A DNA stretch of 64,000 nucleotides, taken from assembly GCA_958298945.1 (NCBI GenBank), contig OY282610.1:45577667-45641666 (forward strand), in the 5' to 3' direction. The position numbers were made by a program, and so were the translations under genes. This document shows, one piece after another, positions 35,995 through 48,967 of the stretch. The stretch's first letter is position 1; every line of letters begins with the position of its first letter. The notes beneath the pieces are model-generated. The model had not been told where the DNA came from. It searched no databases and saw nothing but the letters and a program-made list of their open reading frames with translations. Source of the stretch: Atherix ibis. Its lineage: Eukaryota; Arthropoda; Insecta; Diptera; Athericidae.

Positions 35995-36962
35995 CATATT
36001 GATGTCAGTGAGCCTCTAAACATTTTTAAATATAAGTAGTTATACACAAAATCACCAAAATATAAAATACCATTTTAGTAATACAGTATAAGTTAGAGAA
36101 AAAGATTAATACGGTTTTAAGCCTTTTAACACTATAAAAATTGTTCAATATTTAAAATCTATGCATAGTAATTTGATGATATTTTCTGCCCAGAACATTC
36201 TATGATTACAAAAAAAAAAGGAAAAGTCCTTTTCAAAAAAATATACTATTACAATATAAAAAAAAGAAAGAACTCTAGGATATATGTACATATCTCTAGC
36301 AGTTAGGCAACCATATAACATAATCCAAAAATCCATTCATTCACTCATGAATCAACAATGGAACGAATGATTTATTATTGTCCATGTGGATCAGTGCTCT
36401 TATGTATGGACGTATCCTGTCCCAGTTGGCATAATGGTATCCAGACTTCCTACGTCTAATCTTGTTTATGGAAGTATTAAATTTCGATGCCAATGACATT
36501 AAATAATATTTGATAATAAACAGTCACCAAAAAAGAAACAACAACAAAGATTATCGATTAATAAAAATTTTAGTAGTTGCCATTTTTTTCTTACCAATTT
36601 AATATTCACACATTTGTAAAAATTTGAAAATTGTTAACTTTGATATACTCGTAATTTTGCATACTCGTCGATTATTTGTTGTCTTTTTTCCATAGAAATT
36701 ATTCATAGGAAAAAAAAATCATTCGATGAACAATTTTCCTACATATTAAAGCAGTGATTAAACTTGTTATATAGTGACTATCCTTGCAATATTCTGATAG
36801 TGTGCTATCGCGTAAAGAAAATCTACTATCGTAAGTTGACCTGCAAATTGTGGATATTTTTCAAGTAAAAGGTTACCATTCCTATTAATCAATCGTTTGT
36901 CATAACCTAAAAGTAATTAATCATTTTCGATTTTAGTTTTTGTTAAGAATGAGCCTTGACTG
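35995..36962. other. AT-rich spacer
   Basis: No coding or transposon signature seen. Confidence 0.4.
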
Positions 36963-37054
36963 ATGACAGCAATACTCAAAGTGAAAATGGTTGATGATAG
37001 CATGTCACCCAGCAACAGGATCATTTGTAGAATGGGTACCGGAGAAGAAAAGCC
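36963..37054 (+). CDS. candidate host exon ending at a GTAAGT splice donor
   Basis: An open stretch from ATG 36963, with a second ATG at 36987 in a better start context (GAAAATGG), reads MVDDSMSPSNRIICRMGTGE and then EKP up to a consensus splice donor (GTAAGT at 37055-37060, after AAGCC). Its composition is less A/T-biased than its surroundings. A TGA lies just upstream in frame, so this would be a first coding exon. The next acceptor-like AG (37085) is only 31 bases on, too close for a usual fly intron, so the partner exon is not identified. No family match. It could be chance. Confidence 0.3.
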
Positions 37055-38643
37055 GTAAGTATTTCTGTTGAAATTAATTTCACAGATGGCAGCACTATTG
37101 CTAACCGAACGGCTGTTGTCTGGTAAATCTGAAATCTTAAGATTATGAGATAATCCACTTAGAAAAATCATTTTATCGCTTTCCTAGTCAATCGGATAAA
37201 ATCTATAATTTTTCTCATCTACTTACTTGCACACAATAAGTACTTTCAATGCTAAACTGGAATATATATGCGTTCATGCTCGTAGCAAAGGATTCATTTA
37301 AAATTCTATATACCATATACGAATGGTAGTTTTTATTGGTTAAAATCATTGCATTCTTTTGAAGAGAAATCTGTAATAATAGTTGAAAAAGTCTTTTGTA
37401 TGGTAAATTCGCGATGGACTTGTGTAATAGATTCTAAAAGCAAATCGATATAGAAATTTTTACAGCCATTTCTATTCAACCAAGAAAATTAAGCTCAAAA
37501 TAAATGAAAAATAAAAATGAATAGAAAAATCCAGCCAACTAATTTGACTATCCTTAAAGCCTCTGTGGAATTGGCAACTTACCATTCATACCATATTATA
37601 TGAATATTGTGAAATTGTCGGCAAGGGATGCGAATTGCTATGTTATATAAAAGTAGTATGGATAAGATTTTACGATCCTATTGGACATTTGGGGTTGAAC
37701 GGTTTCATATCGATCGATTGAACTGCGTTAATAATAGCAGTTTTACGAGCTACCATCAATGTGGCAATTGTGCAACGATTGTGGAAAATATTCGATACGA
37801 GTATCTAAGATGATATTCGTATTTTGTCCGTCATATATTGATAAGTAGCCAGTAGCATTTTCAAGTAAAACGATGATTTTAATAACGATTTTCTATATTA
37901 ATAACAATAATTAAAATTATCAAATTAGGGTGGGGGTGGAGAGAAGGGGTTGTATTGGTGGTAATACAAGTTTTCATTTTTAAACTTTTATAAATTTACA
38001 TCTCTTCTGGTAAGTTTACATATGTATACGTTTAAACAAGAAACAAACAAAAAACCTACTCGCCTAATCAGCAAAAATATATTTTTCTTCTGATCAATAA
38101 TTGATACTCATAATAATACCAACAAAAATTTTGGTATATTCAATTGTACTCATAATATTGTAGTACCAACGAATATTTGGTATATTTAATTATTGATCAG
38201 TATTTGTTAATATACTTAATAATTAATGAAAATGAAAAATAACTTAATGGGAAAATTCCGAAATTAATTATCAATTATTATGAATATTTATTGAATTTTT
38301 GGTATGTGAAAATAATTTTATTTCGTAAAATTCATATTTAATAAATTGATTGAAAAATTTAATCAAATACATTTAAGTATGGAAAATATGCTTAATTTTA
38401 TTCATAAACAATATTAATCTTGTTCAAATATTTTGTATTCATAACTATTCCAATAAATTATTTTCTTTGACATAAAATAAATTAAATAAAACCATAATGG
38501 CTCAAATGTTATAAGAATTATTGTTTTCATTGGTGAAAAGTTCCACTTCTGTACAAATGTTTACTTTCAGTTTGATCCAGAAGAAGAGGTACTATTTTTA
38601 ATTTACCATGCACCATTGGTTCATCGATTATTTTATTTTATTA
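37055..38643. other. spacer, no gene recognised
   Basis: 37560-37830 is of higher complexity and holds a 61-codon plus-strand frame (37628-37813) with a CGNC motif but no family match. The rest is AT-rich. Confidence 0.35.
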
Positions 38644-39443
38644 TTGCGTTGTTCGGAAAGTAATTTCGTTTCAGTACCCTGTTGGAACACTATACCATTC
38701 CTATTGACCAATTTTGGCCTTTTTTCTTTAAGTGAATCATTCAATTTGTCCAACTGATAACAGTACACTTCAGAATTGATCGTTGTGTTGCTCGGTAGAA
38801 GCTCAAAATAAACGATTCCTTTGAAATCCCACCAAACAGAAAACATGACCTGTTTTTGATGAATATTGGCTTTCCAAGTGCTTTGAGCCGATTCATCTTT
38901 TTTACTCCAGGATCTTTTGTTGCAGACAACCCATTTCTCGTTTCCAATGATGATACGCTTAAAAAATTGATCATTTTCTTGGCGTTTGAGAAGCCAATCA
39001 CAAACGTCAATGCGACGGCACACATTTTTTTCCGTAAGAAGATGAGGAACACATATGTCGAGCTTTGACAAGTTGTTATTCATCGGTTTGCATAAATTAA
39101 TTCCTTTATTGTATCTTCATCAGCTTCAACTGGCAGATCAAAAGTGCCGGATCGAAATTTTGCAAACCAGTTTTGACACTGGCGCTCACTTAAAACATCT
39201 TCTCCATAAATATCGGATTATTTTTTTCTTGCTTGAACAGAATTTTTATATTTTCTATAGTAAAAAAGTATAATATGCCGAAAATGCTGTTTTTCACTTT
39301 CCATATTTAAAAGGGTATCAACCAAAAACTACTGTGCAGAATCAAGCAAGACTTGCTATGTCATCTGTCAAAATACATATAATTATGCGGCTTAAGTGTA
39401 ATGTGACGTTGGTTGTGACGAAATTACTTTCTGAACAACCTAA
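38644..39443 (-). mobile_element. internally deleted mariner (non-autonomous copy)
   Basis: 800 bp flanked by TA (38642-38643 and 39444-39445). Left end TTGCGTTGTTCGGAAAGTAA. The right end, read inward on the minus strand, is TTAGGTTGTTCAGAAAGTAA. The same family as 48968-50232. About 460 bp are missing compared with that copy: the 3' inverted repeat is joined almost directly to the middle of the transposase near 38677. Confidence 0.88.
38677..39304 (-). pseudogene. truncated mariner transposase, catalytic half deleted
   Basis: ATG at 39304 opens MESEKQHFRHIILFYYRKYK. A TAA follows after VQARKK. Then ERQCQNWFAKFRSGTFDLPV, lacking the KDAPRSGR segment present in the copy at 50085, then a deletion that removes the rest of the DNA-binding half. 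From 39083 the frame is open: LSKLDICVPHLLTEKNVCRR, IIIGNEKWV (family GDEKW, so the first aspartate is changed to N), VWWDFKGIVYFELLPS and NGIVFQQ, where it breaks into inverted-repeat-derived codons. The second and third aspartates are gone. Confidence 0.82.
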
Positions 39444-39699
39444 TATTAATGGAATCTTTTAAGAAAAATAATATATAGCCAAGTTAGTGTAAAGATAATT
39501 GGAATATATAAAGATTCAAAAAATTGTAGGATTTTTTATCTTCTTACAAACTGTGTATTGTCCTTCGGTTATGTGGTGGCTCTGCAGTCCTTTTCCAAAT
39601 TGGATTTACCACTATGGTAAATAAATACTTACTTATAGAAGCAACATTAATGCTTTCCAGATAGTTTGCTGAATGGCATAGCATTTTTTATGTCCTTCA
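39444..39699. other. short spacer
   Basis: Probably the 3' side of the LINE relic that follows; not independently recognisable. Confidence 0.3.
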
Positions 39700-39910
39700 A
39701 TTAGTAGTTAGCAAAAAATTGAAAAGTGGCTTTTCGGGATCTAATAGCTTCACAATGCTCGTGAATTATATATGTTCAAGCGACATTCCTATAGTATGTG
39801 ACTGACAAGGAACTCAATGTCACAGAATTGCTAAAAATAATATCATTGGTGATAGCAGTATGTCCAATCCGAATTCTTAAAAAGCTAACGTGCTCAGGAT
39901 TAAAGGAAAA
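39700..39910 (-). pseudogene. LINE C-terminal (post-RNase H) relic
   Basis: The minus strand at 39905-39820 reads LNPEHVSFLRIRIGHTAITN then DIIFSNS, matching the RLRIGHTRxTHxYLL block that follows the RNase H domain in I-clade-like LINEs. Downstream SLSVTYY resembles the xLTVxHIL block. Short and without its upstream domains. Confidence 0.5.
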
Positions 39911-41196
39911 GTATTCACATAAGTGAATAGGGTTTGATTTTTTTTTAAATTCTAATAACCCTCATTTTATGTATTATGAAAAATATCCGATTTTTTTAAA
40001 TCAAAAGCAAAATTTTGATTTTAAGCAAAATTTATCTTAAAAAAAATTTCTATTAAAAATGTAATGTTTTTTTAATATTTTTTATTTCGATTTTTAACAG
40101 CTGTATACAAAATTGATTTTCTTAATAGTAAAAAAAGAGTGAAATTTATTATTTTAAATAATTCCGAATACGTTTCGAGATATTATAGTTCAGTTCTATG
40201 TAATATTCCATAAGCTTCCTAGCTAATGTCATTGGTTAATAAGCATAGAACGAGAGTGTACATTAATTTCGACGACTAAAAATGTACCCAATGTGGATAA
40301 TATGAATAAACGTCTATTTTCAAATATTTTTCAAATGATGCTGCTATAATCTTCATCGCAGAAATAGGAGAAAATCTTAAGAATGTTAGAAAGTTTCCAT
40401 TTTTTTAGACGCACTCTTTCCTCATTAATATTCCCTTTTAAGATTATTTCCATAAAGTATTAAAAATGAAAATTTCATAAAATTTTTCTCCTTATTAGAA
40501 TATTCATTTTAGTTTGTTATGGTATTTATGTGGGAAAACCTTAAAAAATTTCCTGGCTGCTGGTTGGGAAGAGGAAGGAAGGGTATCAAAATTTGGAATT
40601 TAAAGTGAACTTTCAGTTGAACAAGAGTATGACCAGTTCCGACCATGCTCAGGGAACACCTTAGCTTTATAAAAAGAGTATGTCAGGGGTAGGGGTGATT
40701 TCGAGGTATTTTCACACCCACCATAACAAGAAAATCATCATGCCGAAACAGTTACGGCAAAATGCAGACACCCAAAGGCGTTAACTTCTCCATGGGAGGG
40801 GAAGAAGGATAATGAAGAAAGAACGGCAAAAAATTAATAAGAAATAATGCTAATTATTTAAATAAAAATAATTAAAAAAAACAATTAAAGTAAAACGGAA
40901 TTCTATTATTATTAAAATAATATTTTAGTAACTAAATAACACATTTCAGTAATTTTTTTTTTGTTTTCGAAAACTAATTGACCTATTTTCTTTTTTTGTT
41001 TTTTTTTTCTTTCTTACATTTGTATACACATACACATATGCAAAACACAGAATTTGTTGAATTTTGAATAAAGCAGAGTGTAACTCTTAAATGATTAAAG
41101 AAATTCTTTGTTAAATTATATAAAATTTGTAATAGTTTTATTGGGCGATTTTTTAAGTGTTTGGTTTTCAAATTTCTAAAAAAAAACACAAATCAA
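39911..41196. other. spacer with a GC-richer patch at 40550-40830
   Basis: The patch has no convincing frame or family match. The remainder is AT-rich. Confidence 0.35.
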
Positions 41197-42233
41197 TGAT
41201 TGCCATTTGCTTTTTAAAAATTATTTTATGTAAATGTTGGCCACGACAACGTTTTAAGTGATCCATGTGAGAGGTCCAATTTTGGACCACTTTTTCAAGC
41301 ATCTTGGCTGGTATCTCGCTAATAATACAATAACACGTGTAATGTTATCTTACAAGGCGGCATATAACACTGGTTTATTGGCATAGATGAGTGACTTTAC
41401 GTTCCTTCATGAAAAATGGTCTAGAGACGTCAAATCGCAGGATCTTGGCAGTCAAATCACCGGTCCGAAACGCAAAATAAATTGCTCACCGAATTTATCT
41501 CTCAATATGTTCATTGTTTCACGTGCTGTGTAGCATGTAGCACCATATTGTTAAAACCACAAGTTGACTAAATGCAGTTATTTCATTTGAGCAAAAAAAG
41601 TTCGAAATCAGCGAGAGATAGTGCGCGCCATTAACGGTAACGTTGTGTCCCGTCCCCAAACAATGCATTTTTCTGGGTGTAATGGTAGTTCTTGTTTTAC
41701 CTGTGGTTGTTCATCAGACCAAATGTGAACAACATTGCTTCTTCATATACCCATTTAACCAGTAATGAGCTTCGCCGCTTAACGCAATTTTTTGGTAAAA
41801 TAACTGATTTTCCTCAAGTAGTTCTAAGGCTCACTCACCAAAAATTTGACGCTTTGGTAGGTCGATCGGCTTCAGTTCTTGCAAGAGTTGTATTTTATAT
41901 GCTTTCAGACCAAGATTCTTGCATCGAGTAACCCAATCCCAATTGCTGTGAACGGCAACGGATGGACAAATCGCGGTTTTTACCAACACTGGACGCTTCG
42001 TAAGCAATATTTCCTCTGTACGCACTCTACACATACTGGTTGCTGGTTTCATGACCAATAGTATCAAATTGCTGCAAAATTTTGTCACTATGGGTTGAAT
42101 TGCTTGCTCAGTAGATCAATTATGACGACCATATTAATGGTTGAAGTTCGCAAAACACATTTTTTACAGAGCACGAATTTTGATAATAAAATTCAGTAAT
42201 TTGTATACGTTGTTCGGGTGTAAGTCTTTCCAT
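41197..42233 (-). pseudogene. DD41D (rosa-like) mariner transposase, longest relic
   Basis: ATG at 42233 opens MERLTPEQRIQITEFYYQNS. Further blocks in shifting frames: GLKAYKIQLLQELKPIDLPK, RQIFGE (41900-41840), a decayed SDEAHF block reading LSGEAHYWLNGY, PQVKQELPLHPEKCIVW, QYGATCYTARETMNILRDKF, LPRSCDLTSLDHF, then IPAKMLEKVVQNWTSHMDHL, KRCRGQHLHKIIFKK at the end. Between the QYGA and SLD positions there are 41 residues, which defines the DD41D spacing directly from this sequence. The first aspartate is G and the second is Y, so the enzyme is dead. The GLWAGGIIGPYFF segment expected after CIVW is deleted. Almost the full length of a ~340-residue protein is represented. Confidence 0.78.
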
Positions 42234-44119
42234 GACAAAATGGCAATGCTAACTGAGCACTTTTGACTTAAACACATATCAAGTATTATGTATGATCTAT
42301 CAAAAATAAAAATATGAAAAAACCATACAGCTAAAAAAACGCCTGATATTAAATATCTACACACGATCAACTTTAATGCTAGCACGTTTAATCAACTAAG
42401 CTGACTGACACCGAATGACTGACTCGTGTAAAACTAGGTACTCCCATGATGATGCCGGCGCATTTGTATTCTTTTCGTATCTCTTCGTACGAACGGTTTG
42501 GCCAGCGATTTTGATAAATGCCAGAGGCACCAAAAGTGAACAAAAACTCCATGTGTGGTCTTGCTGGTTTGTGCGCCATCTACTTAAATCTCAGGTACTA
42601 TCATGAAAGCTAACATAGCAATTTATTAAACTTTTATTAAATGTAAAATGGATTTTGTTTTAATTTGAGGTCCGTAGCATATGAGCCAGAGGCCATAATG
42701 TCGCCTCATTGGCAACCTATGAGTATAAGTCAGTTGGTAAGATGAATTCGGTCATTTGTTAGTTCAATAGGCCAGTTAGAAGTGATCAGATTTTGTAGAT
42801 CATGTAAGTTTGTTTTAAGTTATTCAAAATAGGAATCGGAAAGAGTATTGAAAAAGTTCTAAAATTTTTTCAACAATGGATAAGATCTGATTTGAAAAGA
42901 AACTTTAGATAAAATTGGATTCTATAGAAGGTGAGCGGTAGTGAGTTAAACGTCATATGCTGAGATGTTAGAATAGAAATTGTTCTATCAGAATTCTGAC
43001 CAGTTTCCATGCTCAAAATTTGGTATGGTTGCCGAGTAAACTGGTTAGGCCATGGTTGAGCCAATGTTTCAAAAGAAACTTTTCACTGCTTGTCCAATCG
43101 GTATGTCAACTAATGAGTGAATGTGTTATTAGCCATCTATGTAGCAGGTGCAATAAGTTAAGAACAGCTATGAGCACCGGGTGATCGGGAATTTTCCCCA
43201 CCAGTTAATCGGAAACCCACTCGTTTGGCTGTTATTAAGGATGATATTATTTCGATAGTTGGGAGTCTATACTGTTATTTCTACAGCCATCGTGATTGTT
43301 TACAATAATATGGCGAAATCCTAAAAGGAAAGATTCTACATTGACTTTGAAGAAATGCTTATGTATCTGTAGAACATATAAAAGTGCCTTTATAAATAAA
43401 TCCTAATTATTTTAATAAGGAATGATTTAACTTTTTGTTCCTTCTTCTTTTTTCTTAAAAAAAAAAATACACTTTTAGAATTAGTACTTATGTGTATGTC
43501 ACTTCAAACTTTTTTAAAAGTATATCTCGACATAAGCCATATTTGTCACCATCTACTTAAGGATAATATGGCATTAATACAACATTCTAGACAACAAAAC
43601 GGTACGAATACTTAGAAGAGAATACAAAGTAAATAATGTTAACTACAACAATCTTAAAAGTGTTATTTTTGAAAGTGGAAAAATAAAAATTTTAAGAATT
43701 TGTTATAAGAAAGTCTCAAACGAGGTTACCATGGATTACATAATAGCAAATACTAAAAAAAAATATAAAACAGTTTTCAAATACTATATTTTTAGCAAAA
43801 GCAATTATAATTAAAATGAAATTGTAATTAAAAGGGATAATCTTATTGTTGATAGTATAATTTGGTAAGGTCAAAAGCTATTAAAATAAATATAATAAAA
43901 AGAAATTTTTAAACCGTCCTTTGGTATGGCGATAAACAAATCCAGTTGGTTTTTAGCTACTTAGTAGGAGTTCGATTACGGCTAGCAACATCCTGTCAGT
44001 GTCATGGTACTGAGTCAGTGTCGTAGAGCTGTTATTAAATACATTATTTTGGCCATATTTAAGATTAGGAGTTCAAAGAGGAATATGTTTAGAAAAGTAA
44101 TTTTTATAATTTGTATATC
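42234..44119. other. spacer with repeat pieces
   Basis: 42380-42640 is GC-richer and lies upstream of the DD41D relic, so it may be its 5' leader. 43100-43350 has no recognised frame. Confidence 0.35.
42660..43090. repeat. unclassified dispersed repeat, second copy
   Basis: Aligns with 20690-20740 around CCATGCTCAAAATTTGGTAT (43009-43028). A 64-codon minus-strand frame here (42870-43064) may be a Gag-like remnant, but the evidence is thin. Confidence 0.4.
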
Positions 44120-45060
44120 AACGGATTATTGGCTCATATAAGCATGGTTTTAATCCTACAAAACCAACAACAGTTTAAATCTTCTCGCTGCTATATTTGA
44201 TGGAAAAATATGGTCAACAGATCCACTATATGTAAAATGGACTTTAAAGCCATTTATGATATCATAACTAGGTTAAAAATTAACAAATCCGTGAGAGAGA
44301 AAGAATAAAAGTAGCCGAATCACTTTCAGAACCATTTAACATCCATAATGGTCTCAGGTAAGAAAACCTACTTAAAAACTAGACATTTAAAAAAGTGAAT
44401 CGTGACTCAGGGCTAAGCATGAGGGGTACCATATTTATTAAGATTGCCCAGCTCTAAGCATACGCTGACGGCATCGACATTATGTGTCGAGCAAAAAGAG
44501 CTGTACGCGAGGCATTCATCGGTGGTAAAAAATCTTGGACTGCACATAAATGAAGGCAAAACAAAGTACATATATGCTGACAGTGTTAGTATCACAGGCA
44601 AGACCAATTAGCACTAAACGCATCCAGTTTAGTAGATAAATTTGGTTACTCTAAATTATTTCACTCGAAAATTTTAACCATAACAAAATTCATGTTTTTT
44701 AAGTCGACATGTATTCTTTGCAAGCTTGTGATCTTAGCAGGAACTATTGCGTTTGAGCAGAACATTTTTCGTAGAATTTTTGGCACCCTGTTTAAGGATG
44801 GGTTATTATAGAGCCTATTTAATGATAAGATTATGGCGTATTAATGCGACCACCGGGTTGTCGGTAAAATTAAATCGAATAGGCTAAGGTGGGCACATGG
44901 ATACTTTATGCATATGGATGAGATAGAAAGCCTACATGGGTTTAATTTATAGTCACAAAAGAGGAGGTAGGCCTAGAACAAAAAAACATGCTAGGAGTGT
45001 CAAACTGAATAAGATTGTTTCATACATAAAAAGGAGCATTATTAATTTTTCGAAGGATTT
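44120..45060 (+). pseudogene. non-LTR retrotransposon relic, second copy of the 15577 family
   Basis: Reads YKHGFNPTKPTTV (the FRPGxSTTDQ block), SLSEPFNIHNGLR (the LTEPFxxxxGFRQ block), DSGLSMRGTIFIK, AYADGIDIMCRAKRAVREAF (44460-44520; the palm motif has ADG for ADD), then HINEGKTKYI-like codons in another frame, AFEQNIFRRIFGTLFKDG (44748-44805), NRLRWAHGYFMHMDEIE and the terminal RGGRPRT (44963-44985). Stops and frameshifts throughout. Order and motifs match 15577-16390, with more of the 5' side preserved. Confidence 0.7.
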
Positions 45061-46344
45061 GGGGTTATTGGATTTCGATTCGAATGGTATTGAAATGCTT
45101 AGTCAAATTGCATTAAATCAGTATGTCTATATCGGTTCCAGCACTTTATTATATAGTAAGTTGATAATCCTTTTTTCGGAACATATCCAAAAGACTCCTA
45201 AAACTACATACATCAAGCATACTTCAATATGATTAATTTTTATTAAATAAAATTTCCTTTTCAATACAAAAAAATGTTACCATTGTTCAAATGAATTATT
45301 TTCTTTTTTATACCATATTTTTTTATAACAATTACATGGAAGTAAAATATCGTATTGAGAAGATGAAATCCTTAGCAAATAAATCGAAGTGAGAAAATTC
45401 GATACACAATACAATTGTTTATATTATGATTTAAGAGGCTATCTACTTTTGAGCTAAGAATTCATCAATCTGTTTTGATCAATTGAAAAGAAAAAGGAAG
45501 AAAATTGTTTGTTTGTTCTTTGGATAAACTCTTTTAAAGAGATAAACAAAATTGAATCCCAAAGTTAAAAGAATCTTTGATTTATTGTATCTACCCGAAT
45601 ACTGGTTGTATGTTAGTCTCAAAGACTATTGATTATTCGATAAAGTTTCTTTTTGCTATAATTTTTATTTTTGTTATATTTTATTGATTTTTTTTAATTT
45701 GATAACGTTGATTGTGAGAAATGAAAAATCAATAATATACTCATAAGCTAATGGCTAGTTGATGAAATGAATTACTTCCCCATTCACATTATAGAATTAT
45801 TTTCTTAAGAAAGAACAATATCAGATGAAGTTTATTTCAATTTATTTTCCTGATCAATCTTATTTTGAAAAAGAATTTCTTTTCTGTTATTATATAACTA
45901 TGAACTTCTATTGTTCAATCATTATGCTACATATATTATAGAATGTATCTGAAATACTGGCTAGCTGTAGAAGCGTGAAAACGTAATTTCTCATACTTTA
46001 TTCTTTTTATTTTTCAAAAACGTCTATTCTGGTTTTACTTCTATTATTCTCATATATAATAATATCCTTGCCACTATATACCATCTTTCCATAAAAAACC
46101 TCACTTTAAAAACCCGCATTCTAATAATCGAAAAATTATGGTTAAATGTACGAGTAATAAGCATAAAAGGGTTCTTCACTCTACCGTAAATACGTTGCCT
46201 GCATAAATATTAATGACAGCAAAATTTAAAAAAAAATATCAAAACACAATACTTCAGACTAATCACTTGGAACCCATTTGTATATGGGAAGATAAAAACT
46301 ATCACTAAATAATAAACTTTTAAAATATTATATATAACTAAAAT
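45061..46344. other. AT-rich spacer
   Basis: No recognised signature. Frames running on from the LINE relic end at 45232. Confidence 0.4.
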
Positions 46345-46440
46345 GCATTTGGCCTTACGGACTTGAATTTTGGAGTTTCACTAAGCCTTCCAATTTACAT
46401 CGAATTCAATAATTTCAATCTAAACTCATTCACTTTCGAA
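46345..46440 (+). pseudogene. jockey-type LINE C-terminal fragment
   Basis: Reads IWPYGLEFWSFTKPSNLHRI then Q-stop-FQSKLIHFR, matching the IWTYGxxLWGxxxxSNIxxIQRFQSKxLR block at the end of jockey-clade ORF2. One stop in about 30 codons. Confidence 0.6.
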
Positions 46441-47119
46441 AAATGACTTTGCTAAGAGATTATGTGTTAAACGTCATTAAAAAAATTTATTTTTATCCCT
46501 TGATCTATTGAAATCCTTTGGGACATTAAATTTCATCTACTATATTCTCCTAAAAGATACATCGGTACCTTAGGCGCAATGGCTTTGAGATTCTATTATT
46601 GAAATTTTCCCCATAAAGTAGGATAGTACCGATGGATACTAAAACTCTTTTGTAGATTTAAAGTTATTTAAAATAAATTAAAACTAAATCTTCTTGTAGT
46701 TGTAGATATAAAAAAGCAGAAGAAATGAACTCTACCACCTTTTAGATAAGATTCCTTTTTTTCAGTATTTTTTTAGTCCTCATTTTAATCGCATTTCTTA
46801 ATATAATTAAATTTTATATTATTTTTATTTATATTCTTGAGATTCTTTATATTATTATCTGTACTGTATTTTAAGAAACTGAAATTGCTCTTGCATCATA
46901 ACAACTAGCCTTCTATAAGTTACAAAACTGTATTAATTCCCTTCAAAACTAGTTTAGCTAAGCCAACCGAAATTTTGTTCATGCTTCTTTTACCATTCGT
47001 TCAGGTCTGAAAAACGTTCCTCATTTTTTTATAGAAAAATATTGGCTTTTACGTATATGGCAAAAGGTACAAAATTGCAACATTTTATTTATGTTACATT
47101 TACCATACACATAAATGAT

Positions 47120-47410
47120 AAAATTTGTCCAGGAAAAACTTACGTATATTATTTAGGGCTATAAATTGATAAAAGTTGGATTTAGAAAACCACACACAAG
47201 ACTGAAATAAACTGGAATGGGCAGGCACTATAGACAACTGTAAAAATTTTAAGATACATATTTAAAACCGATAGTAAATTAATAATTGCTTCAACAAGAC
47301 CCATATGGACTTACAGATTTCAACTTACCATTCCAATTCTCATCGAATCCTATGGCTCCAATCATAAATCCTCAGAAAAATCACCAATGCTATCTATTAT
47401 GTTCGTTGTA
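47120..47410 (+). pseudogene. jockey-type LINE C-terminal fragment
   Basis: 47145-47215 reads KTYVYYLGL-stop-IDKSWI (YLGxxxD block). 47280-47340 reads TRPIWTYRFQLTIPILIESY (the KPIWTYGxxLW block). Between them ...YIFKTDSKLIIAS resembles LxxxSKLSLxxK. The reading direction agrees with the fragment at 46345 and the two could be pieces of related insertions. Confidence 0.55.
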
Positions 47411-48967
47411 ATTTTATTTATAGTGCATAAAAGGGGAGCAAGAATTTAATATAAAATGGCTTTTTAGAAATTACCGTAGGACCATGGCTCTGTGTAACTC
47501 GAACCCTGGGTCTCTTGAATGGTAACACCGAGCGTGGAAGAAAACTTTTCTATTCTTATAAAACTTATCCTATTTCTTATTAACCAAGTAAAGCTAAAGC
47601 AGCTTATCATAGAATTTGGAAAAAAAAATCTTTTCGAACACAAAAAAAATTTAAATATAAATAAAGAGAAAAAAAAACAAACAAAAAAATCGTTATTAAA
47701 CTATGACAGGATAGTAAGGCGATGATTGTTTGTAACCTAATATCTTAATCTAGATTTTCATTGTGATTATTATTTAGCTATTGAGGTTATATGCTCATCT
47801 GGGACTATCTATTTAGTCCGCATTGTGGGGATGGTCTTTCTTACACCCGAATGAGTGTACTTTAGTGCTTGACTTATTGTATATCTGGTTTACAGTTGAA
47901 TACTCCCATAGACTTGTAGCCATTTTTGCATAATTTTTACTATTCTAGAAGTTTTTTTTCAATAAAATATTTTTTTTTTTGCAATATTCGTCGTTGTTTT
48001 CTTTTATTTTGAATTTCTTATTCCAGTTGATATATTATAGGCTTTTTACGAGTGTATAGGAAACTTTTTATTATGTTTTGTTGTTGTTCTGTTCGTTATT
48101 CTTTCCACATTTGTTCAGAATATGCTGGTTTCGTTCAATTTTACTTCTTACATTTTTTTTCAATATATTCGAATGGAAAATGTGGAATTCTATGGCAAGC
48201 AGCTTTTGACTGAGCAATATTTAATTCGGAGAAGATATCAACACATTGAATGACGGAACTTGAATTATTTATAAATGTTTCTCACTTGTCCGAAGTGTTA
48301 GTATTTTCTTTTCTCGTGAGATATTCATATCTGTCCAGATTTCTTCCATTAATTCCGATTTTTTTTCATAGATTTCGACATATCCGCACAAAAATCTTTT
48401 ATTTTCATACTATATACAATACTATTGGCTTATGGACAAAAAAATCCATATTTTACTCATACTTCCATAAGCCTACATAAAAAAAGAGAATTTTTGTTGT
48501 ATTTTTTTCATTTTTTTGTATGATTTCAGTATTTTTTTTAAAGATATTTTCATCTTTAATGTGTTTCTCCAATAATTAAACTTGAAGGATCTCATCCTAA
48601 GATTTATTTAATGATTTAAGAGAATTTTTCCCAAAATAGTTTATTAGAAATAAATGAAATTTTTTTTACAAAATATCTACTCTAGATCATAAAATATATT
48701 ATTTTAGAATTTATGTGATTGTCATCACTAGTAAAGGGTTATTCATTTCGTGCTTTGGAAAGTACATCCCTATTGGTAAATAGCTACATAATTTTTTATC
48801 AAGTTCTTTTTTTAACTAAATATTGCCATTTTCTAAATTGTATTGGTTAAATGCCGACTAACGATAATTTTATGGGCAGATAATACGCTGGCTATTTTTT
48901 AATAAAAAATATATATTTGAGTGTTGTAGTGCGCCTACAGTGTGCAGTGTAGTGCATTGAGGTAATA
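47411..48967. other. AT-rich spacer with a B-box-like string
   Basis: 47490-47525 holds, on the minus strand, GGGTTCGAGTTA preceded by CCATTCAAGAGACCCA, similar to the SINE-like insert at 28105-28325. No tRNA fold seen. The rest is AT-rich, with T runs. Confidence 0.35.
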
